Assembly: GCF_905147365.1 (NCBI RefSeq)
Contig: NC_056408.1
Span: forward strand, 10,044,001-10,108,000
Direction of reading: 5' to 3'
DNA length: 64,000 bases
Origin: Aricia agestis
Taxonomy: Eukaryota; Arthropoda; Insecta; Lepidoptera; Lycaenidae
Shown here: positions 47,210 to 58,012 of the stretch, piece by piece
Position numbering within the stretch: position 1 is the stretch's first letter
Layout of the letters: every line of letters starts with the position of its first letter
Notes under the pieces: generated by a model
What the model was told of the DNA's origin: nothing
What the model saw: only the letters and a program-made list of their open reading frames with translations
Databases searched by the model: none
Position numbers and translations under genes: made by a program

Positions 47210-47622
47210 TTTTTTTTTTAATATCTATGGACGCTTCACACCACGTCAGTCTGGCCCCGTGGTAAGTACCTACCTGAAGGACTTGTGTTACATGTACCAG
47301 ACAACGGAAATATATTTAATCTTATATATAAAAATGGATTTTCAAATGTGTTAGTCGCGCTAAAACTCGAAAACGGCTGAGCGGATTGGGCTGATTTTAG
47401 TCTTAAAATATTCGTAGAAGTCCAGGGAAGGTTTTAAAGTGACACGAAGTCCACCGGGACAGCTAGTACATAATATATTTAAGATTTTTATTATATGATC
47501 CAAATATTTAATACACATCCATGACCCAGGAACTTTGAAAACTTTTTGTTCCGTCGGCGGGATTCGAACCCGCGACCCCCGGCTTTAACTACCAACGCGC
47601 TCACCCACTGAGACACAGAGGT
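47210..47622 (-). mobile_element. tRNA-derived SINE split by a LINE tail
   Basis: On the minus strand the head starts ACCTCTGTGTCTCAGTGGGT (box A) with box B GGGTTCGAATCCC, as in a tRNA. The element ends in ACACCACG-to-ATAGATATT followed by poly-A (a T run at 47210-47219 on the plus strand). The two parts of its body flank an inserted LINE tail at 47320-47471. The head lacks a pairing acceptor strand, so it is not a tRNA gene. Confidence 0.8.
47320..47471 (-). mobile_element. LINE tail T2 inserted in the SINE, 11-bp duplication
   Basis: On the minus strand it runs from TACTAGCTGTCCCGGTGG to ATCCATTTTTATATATAAGA. The 11-mer aatatatttaa occurs at 47309-47319 and 47472-47482, directly at its edges, as expected for target-primed insertion. 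Confidence 0.82.
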
Positions 47623-48815
47623 AGATAGTCGAATGTTTGCTTATGGGTATCGTAAAAGGCATTAAAATGTTTGCTGGGTCAGTCCATACTTCATAGTAAT
47701 CATTATGTAGGTATCTGCATTGTGGCCCTAAATATCGTGCAGACGTTTAAGTTACTGGCACGATACTTACATGAGTAAATTATAATATTGTACTCTTAAT
47801 AATGCTCATTAGAGCCAACATTCTAAGCAACGATGTAATGACTCTATTTCCTACCAATCTAAGTCAACAATCAAATTTATTTCACATATTAAGATAACGT
47901 TATGTATCGAACGCGGGCGAACAAGTAATAGAATAAGAAACTTGTTTGGGCAACTCTCACTCGGATTATATTTGAACAAATATTCCACGAATGTCGTGTA
48001 CACAATATAATAAGTCTCCGGCTATCGGACGGAGAGGCTTCGTGTCTCATTCTTTTACGTGATCCTCGAAGGGTGGAAATCTCTTGATATTACGTCGCAA
48101 AGGTGGGTTAGGTATTCCCAAACGGTTTGGTTATTTTCTCGTATTGCTACTGTCCATTGTTCGCGATGGAATTGAAAGCCCCCGAGACGAATAAGTCTGG
48201 AATGGAACCATCAGCGCGAGATAATTCCAGGGCTCTGAATTTAAAAAAAAACGATAATTTTGGGGATTGGGATTTAAAATAAAAATAATTCTATGATTTT
48301 GAATTCAAAAAACTTAATTTATTTTCACAATATTGTTCTTTTTTTAAATATTAATAGTGACTCTACATACGTAAACGAAATATTATGATATTGCGTAGGT
48401 AAACCAGCAAACTGATTTATGCGAAAATTGCATTCTACGAAAAGCTCAGCGAAAATTTTATTCAAATGACGCATTATTATAATTCCCATACAATTATTGC
48501 ATGAGACACTTAATTTACATATCGTTATTACCACAATAAATATAATTCCAAAAAATGTTTAAATTGGGAACGTGATTATGGTTGTTTCCCAAATTAAGTG
48601 TAGAAATATGATCCGTAAGTTATATACGTTACTTTACGTTGTTAACTTTGAACCACCGTTTTTAGTTTTTTCTGTATTATTTATGATAATTACATAAACA
48701 TGATAATGAAACAATATTTTATGCGTAATGTACATCGTATGTAACATGGCTATAGGCTAAGAAATATATTATAATGAAGGTAGAGCCCAGAGTTGTTTGT
48801 TGCTTATCATTTCAG
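47623..48815. other. Unique DNA, GC-richer at 48000-48240
   Basis: No repeat was recognised. The CpG-bearing patch at 48000-48240 may be conserved non-coding sequence. Confidence 0.4.
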
Positions 48816-48841
48816 TGGTTTAAGTGTTCCTGATAAGTTTG

Positions 48842-48905
48842 ATGATAATGTTGGAAGATAGTGTTAAAAATTACAAGAACTTTTGTAAAATAATTCGGAA
48901 ATCAG
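48842..48905 (+). CDS. Weak candidate coding exon
   Basis: An acceptor-like TTATCATTTCAG ends at 48815. The proposed exon has ATG ATA ATG at 48842-48850 and stays open through IIRKS to a GTATGT donor at 48906. Unspliced, the frame stops within ten codons after the donor. The peptide, MIMLEDSVKNYKNFCKIIRK, is charged and plausible but matches nothing I know. Splice-like sites of this quality arise by chance in AT-rich DNA. Confidence 0.18.
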
Positions 48906-49383
48906 GTATGTTTTTAACAAAAAATACTTAGGTACTTAAATATAGAACGAAAATATATACTTATTCAGGTTTAAAACATTTCATGTTTACATTTTTATTT
49001 TTTACCTTCAAGACTAAGATGCCTATTTCGTCGCAGATTTGGGGCCTATCAAATTTTTCTTCAATGAGGTTGTATTTTCGTCTCGTCGTGATACCCACCT
49101 AGTTTATGAGAGAGGATTTGTTGTATCAGATGAATACCTATTACCTAATTTGCTTTCTTTTTCCTGTTTGTTCTGATAAAGTATATTCTTAGATATACAA
49201 CTGGCTGTAAAGATAGCCACCTGCATTATACAAAAGGGAAGAAGATAGGACTGGTACATTATGTTAATTTTGAATAGTCAACTAAAATCTTTACTATAGA
49301 AACGATTAATTCGGACAAGTAAATAAAATTAAGATAAACAGATTTAAGATAAGATTTTTTGTATATTTTCCATTTCTATGATG
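48906..49383. other. AT-rich DNA
   Basis: Nothing recognised. Confidence 0.45.
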
Positions 49384-49437
49384 CTGAAACCCAACCAAAA
49401 AATTTAAGGCTATTTAAATTTTTTGGTTGGGTCTCAG
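49384..49437. repeat. 24-bp hairpin
   Basis: The arms CTGAAACCCAACC... and ...GGTTGGGTCTCAG pair over 24 bp with one mismatch (19 consecutive perfect pairs, 49389-49407 with 49414-49432) around a 6-nt loop GGCTAT. Confidence 0.75.
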
Positions 49438-49793
49438 TTGGTTGAAACTCGGTTTACAGCCTACAGGCATAATACTGATGATGTTTGTCGTGACGAATAA
49501 ACCTAGATACCAAAAGATCACATCGAGATAATAGAAAAAATGCCTAAAAGAAAATAGATTTTCCGAATAAAAATAATGTATGGATGTTTATTATAGATAA
49601 AAGTTTCGTCTCTTAGCCTGATTGGGTCAATCTGCTGGTTGTTTGGCACAAATTAGGCTTGTATTCGAAAAATTTTGCATGCCTCCGCGACATTGAGGCG
49701 CCGAGGCCCATATAGTGATTGATAGTTGAAGACGTTAGTGGCTAAAGTGGGTAACTAACAATTTGAAAATGATCGTTTTATTTGTACAAGGCT

Positions 49794-49950
49794 GCGTTTC
49801 CAGCAGAGAACATGTGTTGCGACTTGCGAGGAACGTGTTTTTGAGAACCAATAGAAACGCTTCATTGACGTGAGCTTGCCGTGACCTCGCTCAGCGCAAC
49901 GATTCTATTGGATCTTAAAAACACATTCCTCGCATCTTTGGTGGAAACGC
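49794..49950. mobile_element. 157-bp foldback MITE
   Basis: The ends GCGTTTCCAGCAGAG and TTTGGTGGAAACGC, with further complementary blocks TGCGAGGAACGTGTTTTTGA/TTAAAAACACATTCCTCGCA and CCAATAGAA/TTCTATTGG, give a long imperfect stem. Confidence 0.65.
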
Positions 49951-51120
49951 TTAGGACCGGAAAAATTATTTGGAATAAAAAAAAATTAGGATTCCATGTT
50001 TAACTAGATAAATTAGCCAGATGATGTAGTAGGTAAGTTGCAAGGTTTGATTAAATTAGGAACAAAATGAGTACCTAGGTATTTGCCCTCATGTTATAAA
50101 ATTATACTTATCCACTTCATCCACTCGTGTCTTCAGTTATCTAGTGGGAGGGCAGGATTTGGACAACACGACACGCATACTAAAACTAAGGAACGCCTTC
50201 GCCATTTACATAAAATATATGAATATAATTTTTCCGTGACTTAGACAATGCAACATTATTTCGTGTTTCCGTTTGGACTATCCGACTTATATCCAAGGAA
50301 GTTGATAGAAGATTTTAGTTCATTTAGTTTTAATGAAATCGACATTCACGAATTTTTAGTACTTATTTTTAGATTACTTACCAAAAAATATTAAGTTATT
50401 TCACGTTAAAAGATTTTTAATTAATGCTAAAACTTACTGAGATGATAATGCTAAAGATATTCATTTTAATTCTAGGTTATTTGTGGCGATCAAATCTCCA
50501 ACGATCGTATACGAAAACATACAAACACAAAACAACAAAGCGAATACTCGGAAATATAGGTAATTTATATACAAAACTTATTTCAAAACAACAACAAAAT
50601 CCTTATTTACGTATATACGCCGTATCTTCCCGAATAAGGGCTTTAAGTTGGAACAAGCCTGTAATACCCTACTTCGGAGCCTCAAATTTGATTATCATAC
50701 ACTCCCCGAACAGTGAGCCGGCTTCGACGACGTGTCTGATTGCGCACATCATTATATCTTTGGAAGTCGGAATTGCCTACAAATGAATTGGATTAAATTT
50801 GGTGGGAATGGGTATCTTTGTGGTTATTAATTTTCGTACGAAAGTAGAGACAGAATAATTATTATAGAGACGATTTTCAAGAATTTCAGAATTATTGAAA
50901 ATATAAATTAAATAAAAAATGCCTAAATTATTAACTTTAAAAAAACTAACGTGCATTATAATATTATAGTATTTTTCTGAAGTAAACAAATGTTACGTAC
51001 GTTAGGTACTGCAAGTAAAAACTAAAAATCTAATTCCACATATAAAATACCTACGCAATTCTTGATACAGTTTCAGTTGAATAAAATCGAAATGGCGTTT
51101 TTAATGAACGGAAACACTTA
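49951..51120. other. AT-rich DNA with a 120-codon open frame
   Basis: The frame at 50424-50786 is the longest in the window and starts with a hydrophobic stretch (MLKIFILILGYLW), but no domain is recognisable and the composition is not convincingly coding. It is not called as a gene. Confidence 0.3.
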
Positions 51121-51266
51121 CCCCCTTATTAATAAACATTGTATAAGCTTAGAATAGTTATGCAGTGTTTTGTTCCTGTCACACAAGTGACATTTTTAAT
51201 TGGATTGTAGAAGACAAAACATTGTATAACTATTCAAAGCTTATACAACGTTTATTAATAAGGGGG
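51121..51266. mobile_element. 146-bp foldback MITE, family P2 copy 2
   Basis: Same length and arm start (CCCCCTTATTAATAAAC) as 15744-15889, flanked by TTA on both sides. The arm segment after AATAAAC differs from copy 1 in both arms together. Confidence 0.85.
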
Positions 51267-51743
51267 TTAGAGTTTCTTTGAGAGTAGGTGTAAAAATATC
51301 AAAACACTTAGTTCAATGTTAATTTATTGAAATTAAGCGGAGCCGTAAAAGAGTTTGTAAAGAGAGGCGGTACTGTTCAGATTTCACTGTCTAATTAGAT
51401 GTTACACATTGCGACCTCAGATTTTGATTTTTTCATGTTGCAACTTATGGTCCAAACCACGAGACGATAGTGAATGTCAAATTTTTATCAATTTTCGTGG
51501 CCCCTTTCGTAGCTTGGAACTGAGTTGGACCATGAACACAACAATTAACGACCTATTCTCGATGTCTTTTACTTTGGGAAATCAGGATTAAACAGCTAAT
51601 TTTATGACGAGCAAATATCGGATGGAAGATATTTTGACATTTGGCTACTCTTGATCTAGGCGATGAACCACTCTATAATATCGTAAAGCTTACATTTAGA
51701 CGTATCTACTATGTACTTAACTATCTTTCTCTTTTACCTCTAA
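51267..51743. other. Unassigned DNA
   Basis: A possible imperfect foldback at 51430-51540 (TTATGGTCCAAACCACG versus CGTGGCCCC) is too weak to call. Confidence 0.35.
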
Positions 51744-51920
51744 GGGCCGGGACATAATATAAACACGACGCGACGTCCGCGTCGTGCCGTGTCACGTTAC
51801 GATATCGCGATGTAGTTTTTACGATGCTCGTCGTAGATTCCCACGACGCGACGTCGCATCGTGAAACGACGCTCCAGTCGGGGTACGACACGAGGTCGTA
51901 TCGTGTTTGTGTCCCGGCCC
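51744..51920. mobile_element. PIF/Harbinger-like MITE, CpG-rich, TAA duplication
   Basis: The termini GGGCCGGGACATAATATAAA and GTTTGTGTCCCGGCCC are inverted repeats, and TAA flanks both ends (51741-51743, 51921-51923). The interior is packed with ACGACG/CGTCGTG units forming local stems such as CACGACGCG/CGCGTCGTG, making it one of the most CpG-dense segments in the window. Confidence 0.8.
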
Positions 51921-51923
51921 TAA

Positions 51924-54033
51924 CTCCTAAGTTAAAAAGAAAATATTTTGCCACACGTAAGTTGCCATATCAGCCCACTACGAAACCGAAGCTCTGTTAT
52001 AGCCTTATCAAAACTCAATTATTAAAAAAACCCACGCACACAAAATACGTAGCCCACAATATTGATAAAGAGTTGTATAGCAACACATTCATAGGATATG
52101 AAGCGTATCTGTGAAATGTGTACATAATTTGGAAGTTTGAAGAGGATGAAGCACACAACGCCGGACACATATGACGTCATAACATCCTCTCCTACTTAGC
52201 TATAAAACTATATTATGTATAATATGTAGGTAGATACGAAATATTCAGCTAAATAGCTCTGTAGAGATAACGCTACCGACAAAATATTATACTGATACGT
52301 TCATACTAACGTATCATGGCAAACTTTGATAAAAGGAACACAAACAACCTACCAACTATACGTAAAATATGTTATTTGATGTAGGTAAACGAAATAATTG
52401 CTTGAAATATTAGATTTAATGTAATAATTAGTTACAAGAAAAAACTTTTTCCGAGTAAATAATACTTATTGTGTTTGGAATAATAATTATGTAAAATTTT
52501 TAATTAAGAGTTTGTAATCACAGCAGGGGGCATTAATAAAGCAATTGTTTAAATTTATTGCGTTTTTATGAAAACTAGGTGATAATTTTATATACGAGCG
52601 ATAAAATTAGTTTTATATCAAAACTATTTAGACATACTTTAAACTTAGCTGTGAATTGTGATGGTAATTCGTCTTGTGTATTGTCAGTTTTTATGTGCTA
52701 ATGTTTTTATGTCATTTTTTCTCTATTATTATTATGACATGCTTGGCAGTTAGCAACTTTAAACAATGCTACATACAATGTTTATTATTATTTATTTATT
52801 ACTTATTCCAATAAAACTTATACTTATTATGAAAAAAGTATTACAAGAACACAATTTTACATTTCCAATGCTGGTATTGTAATTGATTAATGTTGAAATC
52901 ATAATTTTACCTAAATATGTATAAGTAATATTATAACAATGTTGTATTTTTGAAAATTTAATAAGTAACTTGAAAAAAAAATTGTGATTAAAAAAAAAGG
53001 TACCAGAACTTACCTATATCATCGACACTGAGAAAATATTATGAAGTTATTAAAATTTTTAACTCAATGAAATCAACTTTTAATTCTCACAGAACTATGA
53101 ATGCATCTGCACTACTGAAATTTAAGCATTCATATTTAAAGGGACCCTTTGCTTGCAAAAAAAAAGGGAAAGCGGATCCCATAGTGTCCCCTCGACTAAA
53201 AACTGGGCCAATGGCAGGGGAACAGAAGGGATCAGTTGATTTTTTCTGCCAATCAATGCGCGGGGACAATATGGCCGCCGGAGATTCAAAAAAAGAATCG
53301 AAAGTTAGAAATCGACGTGGAACGTTTTTTATATGGAAATATTTTAGATGTTTTGCTCTAGTTTTTATGGTTTTTATTGTGACTCAAGTTTCTAATTTAA
53401 AAAGCGTAAAGGTTTTGAGTTGAAAAGGATAAAGGATTTTTAAAAATGTATTTTTGAAACTTTAAATATTATGGAATTAAGTTTTTAAAATCAAGAGGTA
53501 GATACTTAGTAGAAATAGTTTTTGACTACTTTGCATGTGGACGAATATAAATAGTTAATACCCTGCCAAAGGAGATTTTTTTAAACATTACATTTAGATC
53601 AGATTAATTGCACAAGCTGATGAAGCGTTAGCTACAAACAAACGGCAAATTAATTTTCCATGTTTTTTTTTTTTTTATTATAATGCCTATAATTATCGGT
53701 ATTTTAAGGTTTATAATATTGTGAAAATGTGTAATATTATATTATTGTAAATTAAAAAGATGTGTAGAGTTAAGTTGCCATTATTATCACATTATTACCC
53801 CTATTTTTCTACTGGCTAGCACGTTTGTCGGCAGTACAACCTTCTCGTGAGCAGAAGCTATAAGTTGGATAAGAATTATCGCAAACGGGTTTAGCTCGGA
53901 ATGCGTAGAATAGGAATAATAAATGATACATACCTACTATGCTAGCGGCTATAGGGCCGCCGTATGACGTCATCAAAAGATGTTCTGAAGAGTACTAGTG
54001 AACTTGACGTAATCCAAGACTACGTCTGCATAA
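51924..54033. other. AT-rich DNA, one unassigned ORF
   Basis: The frame 53067-53423 (118 codons) is Lys-rich with a hydrophobic C-terminal segment (FALVFMVFIVTQV) and an internal ATG in the context ATATGGCCGCCGG. No family was recognised. Perfect TGACGTCA sites lie at 52172-52179 and 53965-53972. Confidence 0.3.
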
Positions 54034-54037
54034 TATA

Positions 54038-54291
54038 CAGTGTGTAACAAAAATAAGTGATAATACTTTAGGGTGTGTACGTGTTCCTTATAGGGAAGTC
54101 ACTGTGAAAGTAGAAGCGCTGAAAGACGATTTTTTTTTCACTTTTGTATAGGCAAGGGCGCGAGCGTCACGAGTTTCCCCATACAAAAGTGAAAAATTTT
54201 TTTTGTCTTCCAGCGCTGCTACTTTCACAGTGAACTCTCTACAAGGAACACGTACACACCCTTAAGTATTATCACTTATTTTTGTACCCTG
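54038..54291. mobile_element. Palindromic MITE, family P1 copy 3
   Basis: 254 bp, CAGTGTGTAACAAAAATAAG to TTTTTGTACCCTG, with TATA on both sides (54034-54037, 54292-54295). Confidence 0.85.
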
Positions 54292-54309
54292 TATATAATA
54301 AAAAAATCT

Positions 54310-54480
54310 TACCAAAATAATTGTTATAAATGCGAAAATGTATCTGTCTATTACCACTTCATACTAGAACGGTCGAACTGATTTAAATAAAATTTGGTAC
54401 GGAGAGAGTTTGAGAGACTGGAAAGACATAGGAGAGGATAGTTTTGTTGGTAACAAATATACGGTATCCGCGAGATCAAC
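54310..54480 (-). repeat. Degenerate LINE tail
   Basis: It contains TTATAAATGCGAAAATGTAT, CTGTCTATTACC and CGAACTGATTTAAATAAAAT in the order of the 5983-6198 family but strongly diverged. Confidence 0.5.
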
Positions 54481-54526
54481 GAATAAAAAATCAACGAGTT
54501 GCGAACGGCATCTGGTCTTATATTAT

Positions 54527-55455
54527 ACTAGATGTTCCGCGCGACTTCGCCCGCGTAATTTAGGAATGTCACGGAAACCGTGCATTTTTCCGCAAAAAAG
54601 AAACCTATGTCCTTTCACATGGTCTATTCTTCATGTGTGCCAAATAACATAAAAATTGCTCCAGTACGTTCAATTTTTTTTTTTATGAAATAAGGGGGCA
54701 AACGAGCAAACGGGTCACCTGATGGAAAGCAACTTCCGTCGCCCATGGACACTCGCAGCATCAGAAGAGCTTATAATAGAGAAGAGAATTAAGACTACTA
54801 CCCTCCCGTATTACGCTATTCCCTCTTAATTCTCTTAGAAAAGAGAATTAAGAGGGAATAGGGTAATACGGGAGGGTAGGGAAGGGAAGGGAAGGGAATA
54901 GTTGAGGGTAGGGAAGGGAATAGGGTAGGGGATTGGGCCTCCGGTAAACTCACTCACTCGGCGAAACACAGTGCAAGCGCTGTTTCACGCCGGTTTTCTG
55001 TGAGAACGTAGTATTTATCCGGTCGAGCCGGCCCATTCGTGCCGAAGCATGGCTCTCCCACATATAATAAATAAGCCCTTTCAAATAATTTCCCCCGTTT
55101 TTTCTACACTTTCCTCTATTTCTTCGCTCCTATTAGTCTTAGCGTGATAAAATATAGCCTATAGCCTTTCTCGATAAGTAGGCTATCTAACACTGAAATA
55201 ATTTTTCAAATCGTCCTGAGATTAGCGCGTTCAAATAAGCCATTTCAAATAATTTCTCCCTTTTTTTCCCACGCTTTTCTCTATTTCTTCGTAGTCGTAG
55301 TCTTAGCGCAATAAAATATAGCCTATAGCCTTCCTCGATAAATAGTCTATCTAACACTGAGAGAATTTTTCAAATCGGACCAGTAGTTCCTGAGATTAGC
55401 GCGTTCAAACAAACAAACAAACAAACTCTTCCCAATTATAATATTATAAGTATAA
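54527..55455 (+). repeat. RTE-type LINE tail T3 copy 3, interrupted and with a doubled 3' part
   Basis: The start ACTAGATGTTCCGCGCGAC is at about 54529. The body breaks at about 54673, resumes at about 55066 (AATAAGCCCTTTCAAATAAT) and runs to GAGATTAGCGCGTTCAAA. It is then followed by a second, partly diverged copy of the same 3' segment (about 55245-55455) ending in (CAAA)n and TTATAATATTATAAG. The break is filled by an S2 element. Confidence 0.75.
54674..55062 (-). mobile_element. SINE-like element S2 inserted in the LINE tail
   Basis: It starts with a T run, then TATGAAATAAGGGGGCAAAC, and ends GCATGGCTCTCCCAC, so it is in reverse orientation relative to 35247-35565. Its purine-rich middle contains a 39-bp inverted duplication (54798-54836 against 54841-54879, one mismatch, 4-nt loop). 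Confidence 0.75.
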
Positions 55456-55470
55456 GTATAGATATAGATT

Positions 55471-55812
55471 AAAATGAATCCCTATTTGCCTCTATTACGA
55501 TTCACGGCAATGAGCGTAAACGATTGGACCGATTTTGATAACATTTTAAAGTAAAGAGTGTCATAGGCTACTAAAAAATACCAGTAGGTATGTCTCGTGG
55601 TATACAAATATAGTAGTAGTACCTATATTCATCAAGCCCCATACGGTCACCGGTGACCGAGACACAATAGAAATTCTATTGTTTCTCATTTTTCCACGAT
55701 CGACGGGTTAAAGTGTGCCTAAAATCGAAATTCGAAACCCATTCAGTAGCTTTAATGTGTATTGAATATCTACACAAAGAGTCAAATTAATATTTATAAT
55801 GTTAGTATTAAA
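55471..55812 (+). repeat. LINE-tail remnant hosting a class I repeat
   Basis: The start AAAATGAATCCCTATTTGCC and the downstream CCCATTCAGTAGCTTTAATG to AATGTTAGTATTAAAAT resemble the two ends of an RTE-like tail. The class I palindromic repeat lies between them at 55628-55712. Confidence 0.45.
55628..55712 (-). repeat. Palindrome-cored repeat, class I copy 2
   Basis: On the minus strand it reads from TTTAACCCGTCGATCGTGG to TATGGGGCTTGATGAA, with the perfect 16-mer CGGTCACCGGTGACCG at 55644-55659. The neighbouring dyad has one mismatch here (GAGAAACAATAG/CTATTGTGTCTC). It is almost identical to 24131-24215, 31 kb away. Confidence 0.75.
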
Positions 55813-56451
55813 ATGTAGGAAACATTATATTAAAATATAGGAATATAAATTAAACAATGATTAATCAATAATCACTTAGAAAGAAAAGATTCACAGAAGT
55901 CTAATTACATTAAAGAAAGTTATTTGAAATTATTTGTTATTGCTATCACATTGTAATGACTTAACCTTAACGTTAACTTGAGGAATGCAGGTCTAATGTG
56001 ACCACAGATTTTAGAAGTAAAATGTGACATAATATCAGTCGTTGTATTCATATCACACATAAGCTACTAATACCTAACTAAACTAATTTACATGCGATGT
56101 CCAAGGTTACTTTTGGTGGTCTATCTTCAAACTCGGTGCAAAGTTAGGAATACTAAACTATAACTACTAAAATATGTACATACAATATACATACATTTTA
56201 CTCCTAGCTATAGCACAGAAGGCAGAAGCCGTAAATAAACGAAATTCGATGAAATTATTTACTTAAATATAATTTTCTGTGTAGATAGATGAAGTTACAG
56301 AATGGAAAACAAGTGAATAACAAAATACTTATTTTAGGAAAATTAAACCTAAAAACTACTAATAAACAAAGGTATCACGGGATCAAAATAATAATTTTAT
56401 TAAAAAATCTAATATTAGTTTATTTAGAATTGTTATTTCTAAATATCATCA
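55813..56451. other. AT-rich DNA
   Basis: Nothing recognised. Confidence 0.45.
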
Positions 56452-56528
56452 CAGGATCGTGAACTTTGGAAAGAAAGAGGGGAGGCCTTTACCCAGCAGT
56501 GGGACACTGTAGGCTGATAATAATAATT
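56452..56528 (+). pseudogene. LINE ORF C-terminus and ATA-rich tail
   Basis: GATCGTGAACTTTGGAAAGA to CAGTGGGACACTGTAGGC encodes 20 codons (DRELWKERGEAFTQQWDTVG) up to TGA, followed by TAATAATAATAA. I recall this end, including CCCAGCAGTGGGAC, as the 3' terminus of a very common lepidopteran non-LTR retrotransposon. Only the last 80 bp remain. Confidence 0.65.
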
Positions 56529-56558
56529 TCTAAATATAACATATATTTTTAAGAACCA

Positions 56559-56645
56559 TTTAACCCATCAACTCCCAAGCGGCACCCGGGTGCCGCATAA
56601 CAATTGAAAACCTATTTTGTCTGGGATTCCCACGATCAAGGTAAT
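56559..56645 (-). repeat. Palindrome-cored repeat, class II, best core
   Basis: On the minus strand it runs from ACCTTGATCGTGGGAATCCC to TTGATGGGTTAAA, with the perfect 18-bp palindrome GCGGCACCCGGGTGCCGC at 56579-56596. The GGGTTAAA end mirrors the TTTAACCC start of class I. Confidence 0.75.
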
Positions 56646-57707
56646 AATATTTATACTTAAGAATAATTGTAACTGGAAGTAAAACTAAAGATACATTAAA
56701 AATGTCAGTAAAGAGTAAATGAAAACTAAGAAAGCAAAGTAACAAACCTCTTACTCTTGAACCGAGAGACGACGTCGTCCTGCCTATTTATATTTCTACA
56801 AAATGTTCGGGTGAATTTTGGCCCTCATCTGGGAATAGAGGCAAAACAAATCTCATTTTCCAAGGCCGTTGACTTCACAAGCTCGTGGTTAAAAATCATC
56901 TACAGCCAAGGCACTAGATAAGATTTTCATCATTTCACTTAATTTGATTAAAGATTCCAATACAATTATTATGTCTACTCTTAACATTCTGCTTCCAAAC
57001 TAACATAATTATCATTATCAAGACCATAAAATATTGATACTCGAAAGTTTTCAAGTATCAAGACAGTGCACGCCATCTGTCGTAATCGCAACGTTTGTAT
57101 ACTTGGCTCAACTCACACAGACGCGCTTCACTATATTTACTACGTCCGTGTACAACGTAGAAGCTGTCAATGTGTTCGTTAGTGTTTAGACTGTAAGAAT
57201 ACGCGCACGCTAGTGTGAGTGGCTTCGACTCGCCAAACAAAAGTTGAAAGGTGGCTCAAACTTACAGAACGATGTACGTAGCGACATCTAGTAAGGAAAT
57301 GTGAAATTGCAAGACTACGGTCTCGAAGCATAGCGTCGTACCTAAAAAGTTGTAGACAATGATAGTAGATATTGTTCACTTTGAATTTAATATTATTGTA
57401 ATATACTTTGACTTTAAAATTAATAATAATCATTAAAAAATATATTGAAATAAACAAACATAATTACTGGACTTGAAATTTTGAATTCAAACTTTATTTT
57501 TATAAAAATTATAATATTTTGAATTTATTTTAAGCTATTGCGTAGCTTTTGTCGCGGGCTTTGAGCACGGCGACTGAATCAAGAAATTCCGTAACGAAAG
57601 TTTGTGTGCGTGCGACTAGACGTAAAATGCGATTTATAATGGCATAAGTTGTAAAAAAAATGCTATGCAATAGCTTTTTAACCCGTATTTTTGTATTTAA
57701 ATTATAG
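56646..57707. other. AT-rich DNA
   Basis: Overlapping minus frames at 57058-57457 show no domain. 57060-57300 is less AT-rich. Confidence 0.4.
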
Positions 57708-57800
57708 CTTTGCCGACTAGTCGGTAAAGCCGACTATCCGGCCACTTTCGTAGTCATCGACTAGTCGGCGAATTGTCGGCAAAAACCGCTGACTATTCAT
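57708..57800. repeat. CTAGTCGG palindrome cluster
   Basis: GCCGACTAGTCGG (perfect 12-bp palindrome CCGACTAGTCGG) and CGACTAGTCGGCG occur about 50 bp apart with further partial units (GCCGACTATCCGGCC, GCTGACTATTC). This looks like a short repeated palindromic element; I recall similar arrays in insect DNA but cannot name them. Confidence 0.55.
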
Positions 57801-58012
57801 TTTTATTTTTTTCATTTTTGCTATTATTGGAAGTAACATTAAAGATAAACGTCTATAATATTATTCATTATGTGTTCATATCACACTTAATCAGTCTTAC
57901 ACATTTTAAAATTAAATGATGTGTTTCTATAATTACTTGCTAGTAAAGAAATATTTTTTTAATATTATATTTTTTAAGAACAAATTAAGTATGTATTATT
58001 AAATCAAGTTTG

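Noticed and set aside
47545..47622. tRNA gene on the minus strand
   Set aside because: A strong box B, but no acceptor pairing, and the sequence continues into a SINE body.
50424..50786. 120-codon ORF as a gene
   Set aside because: Longest frame in the window, but no domain, leader or splice evidence, and long frames without domains arise by chance in a 64-kb six-frame scan.
53067..53423. 118-codon ORF with a hydrophobic C-terminus
   Set aside because: No family was recognised. The composition changes abruptly within it, so it looks like a chance frame, although a short start at the internal ATG cannot be excluded.
54798..54879. Rho-independent terminator
   Set aside because: The hairpin lies inside a SINE-like element of a eukaryotic genome and results from an inverted duplication.
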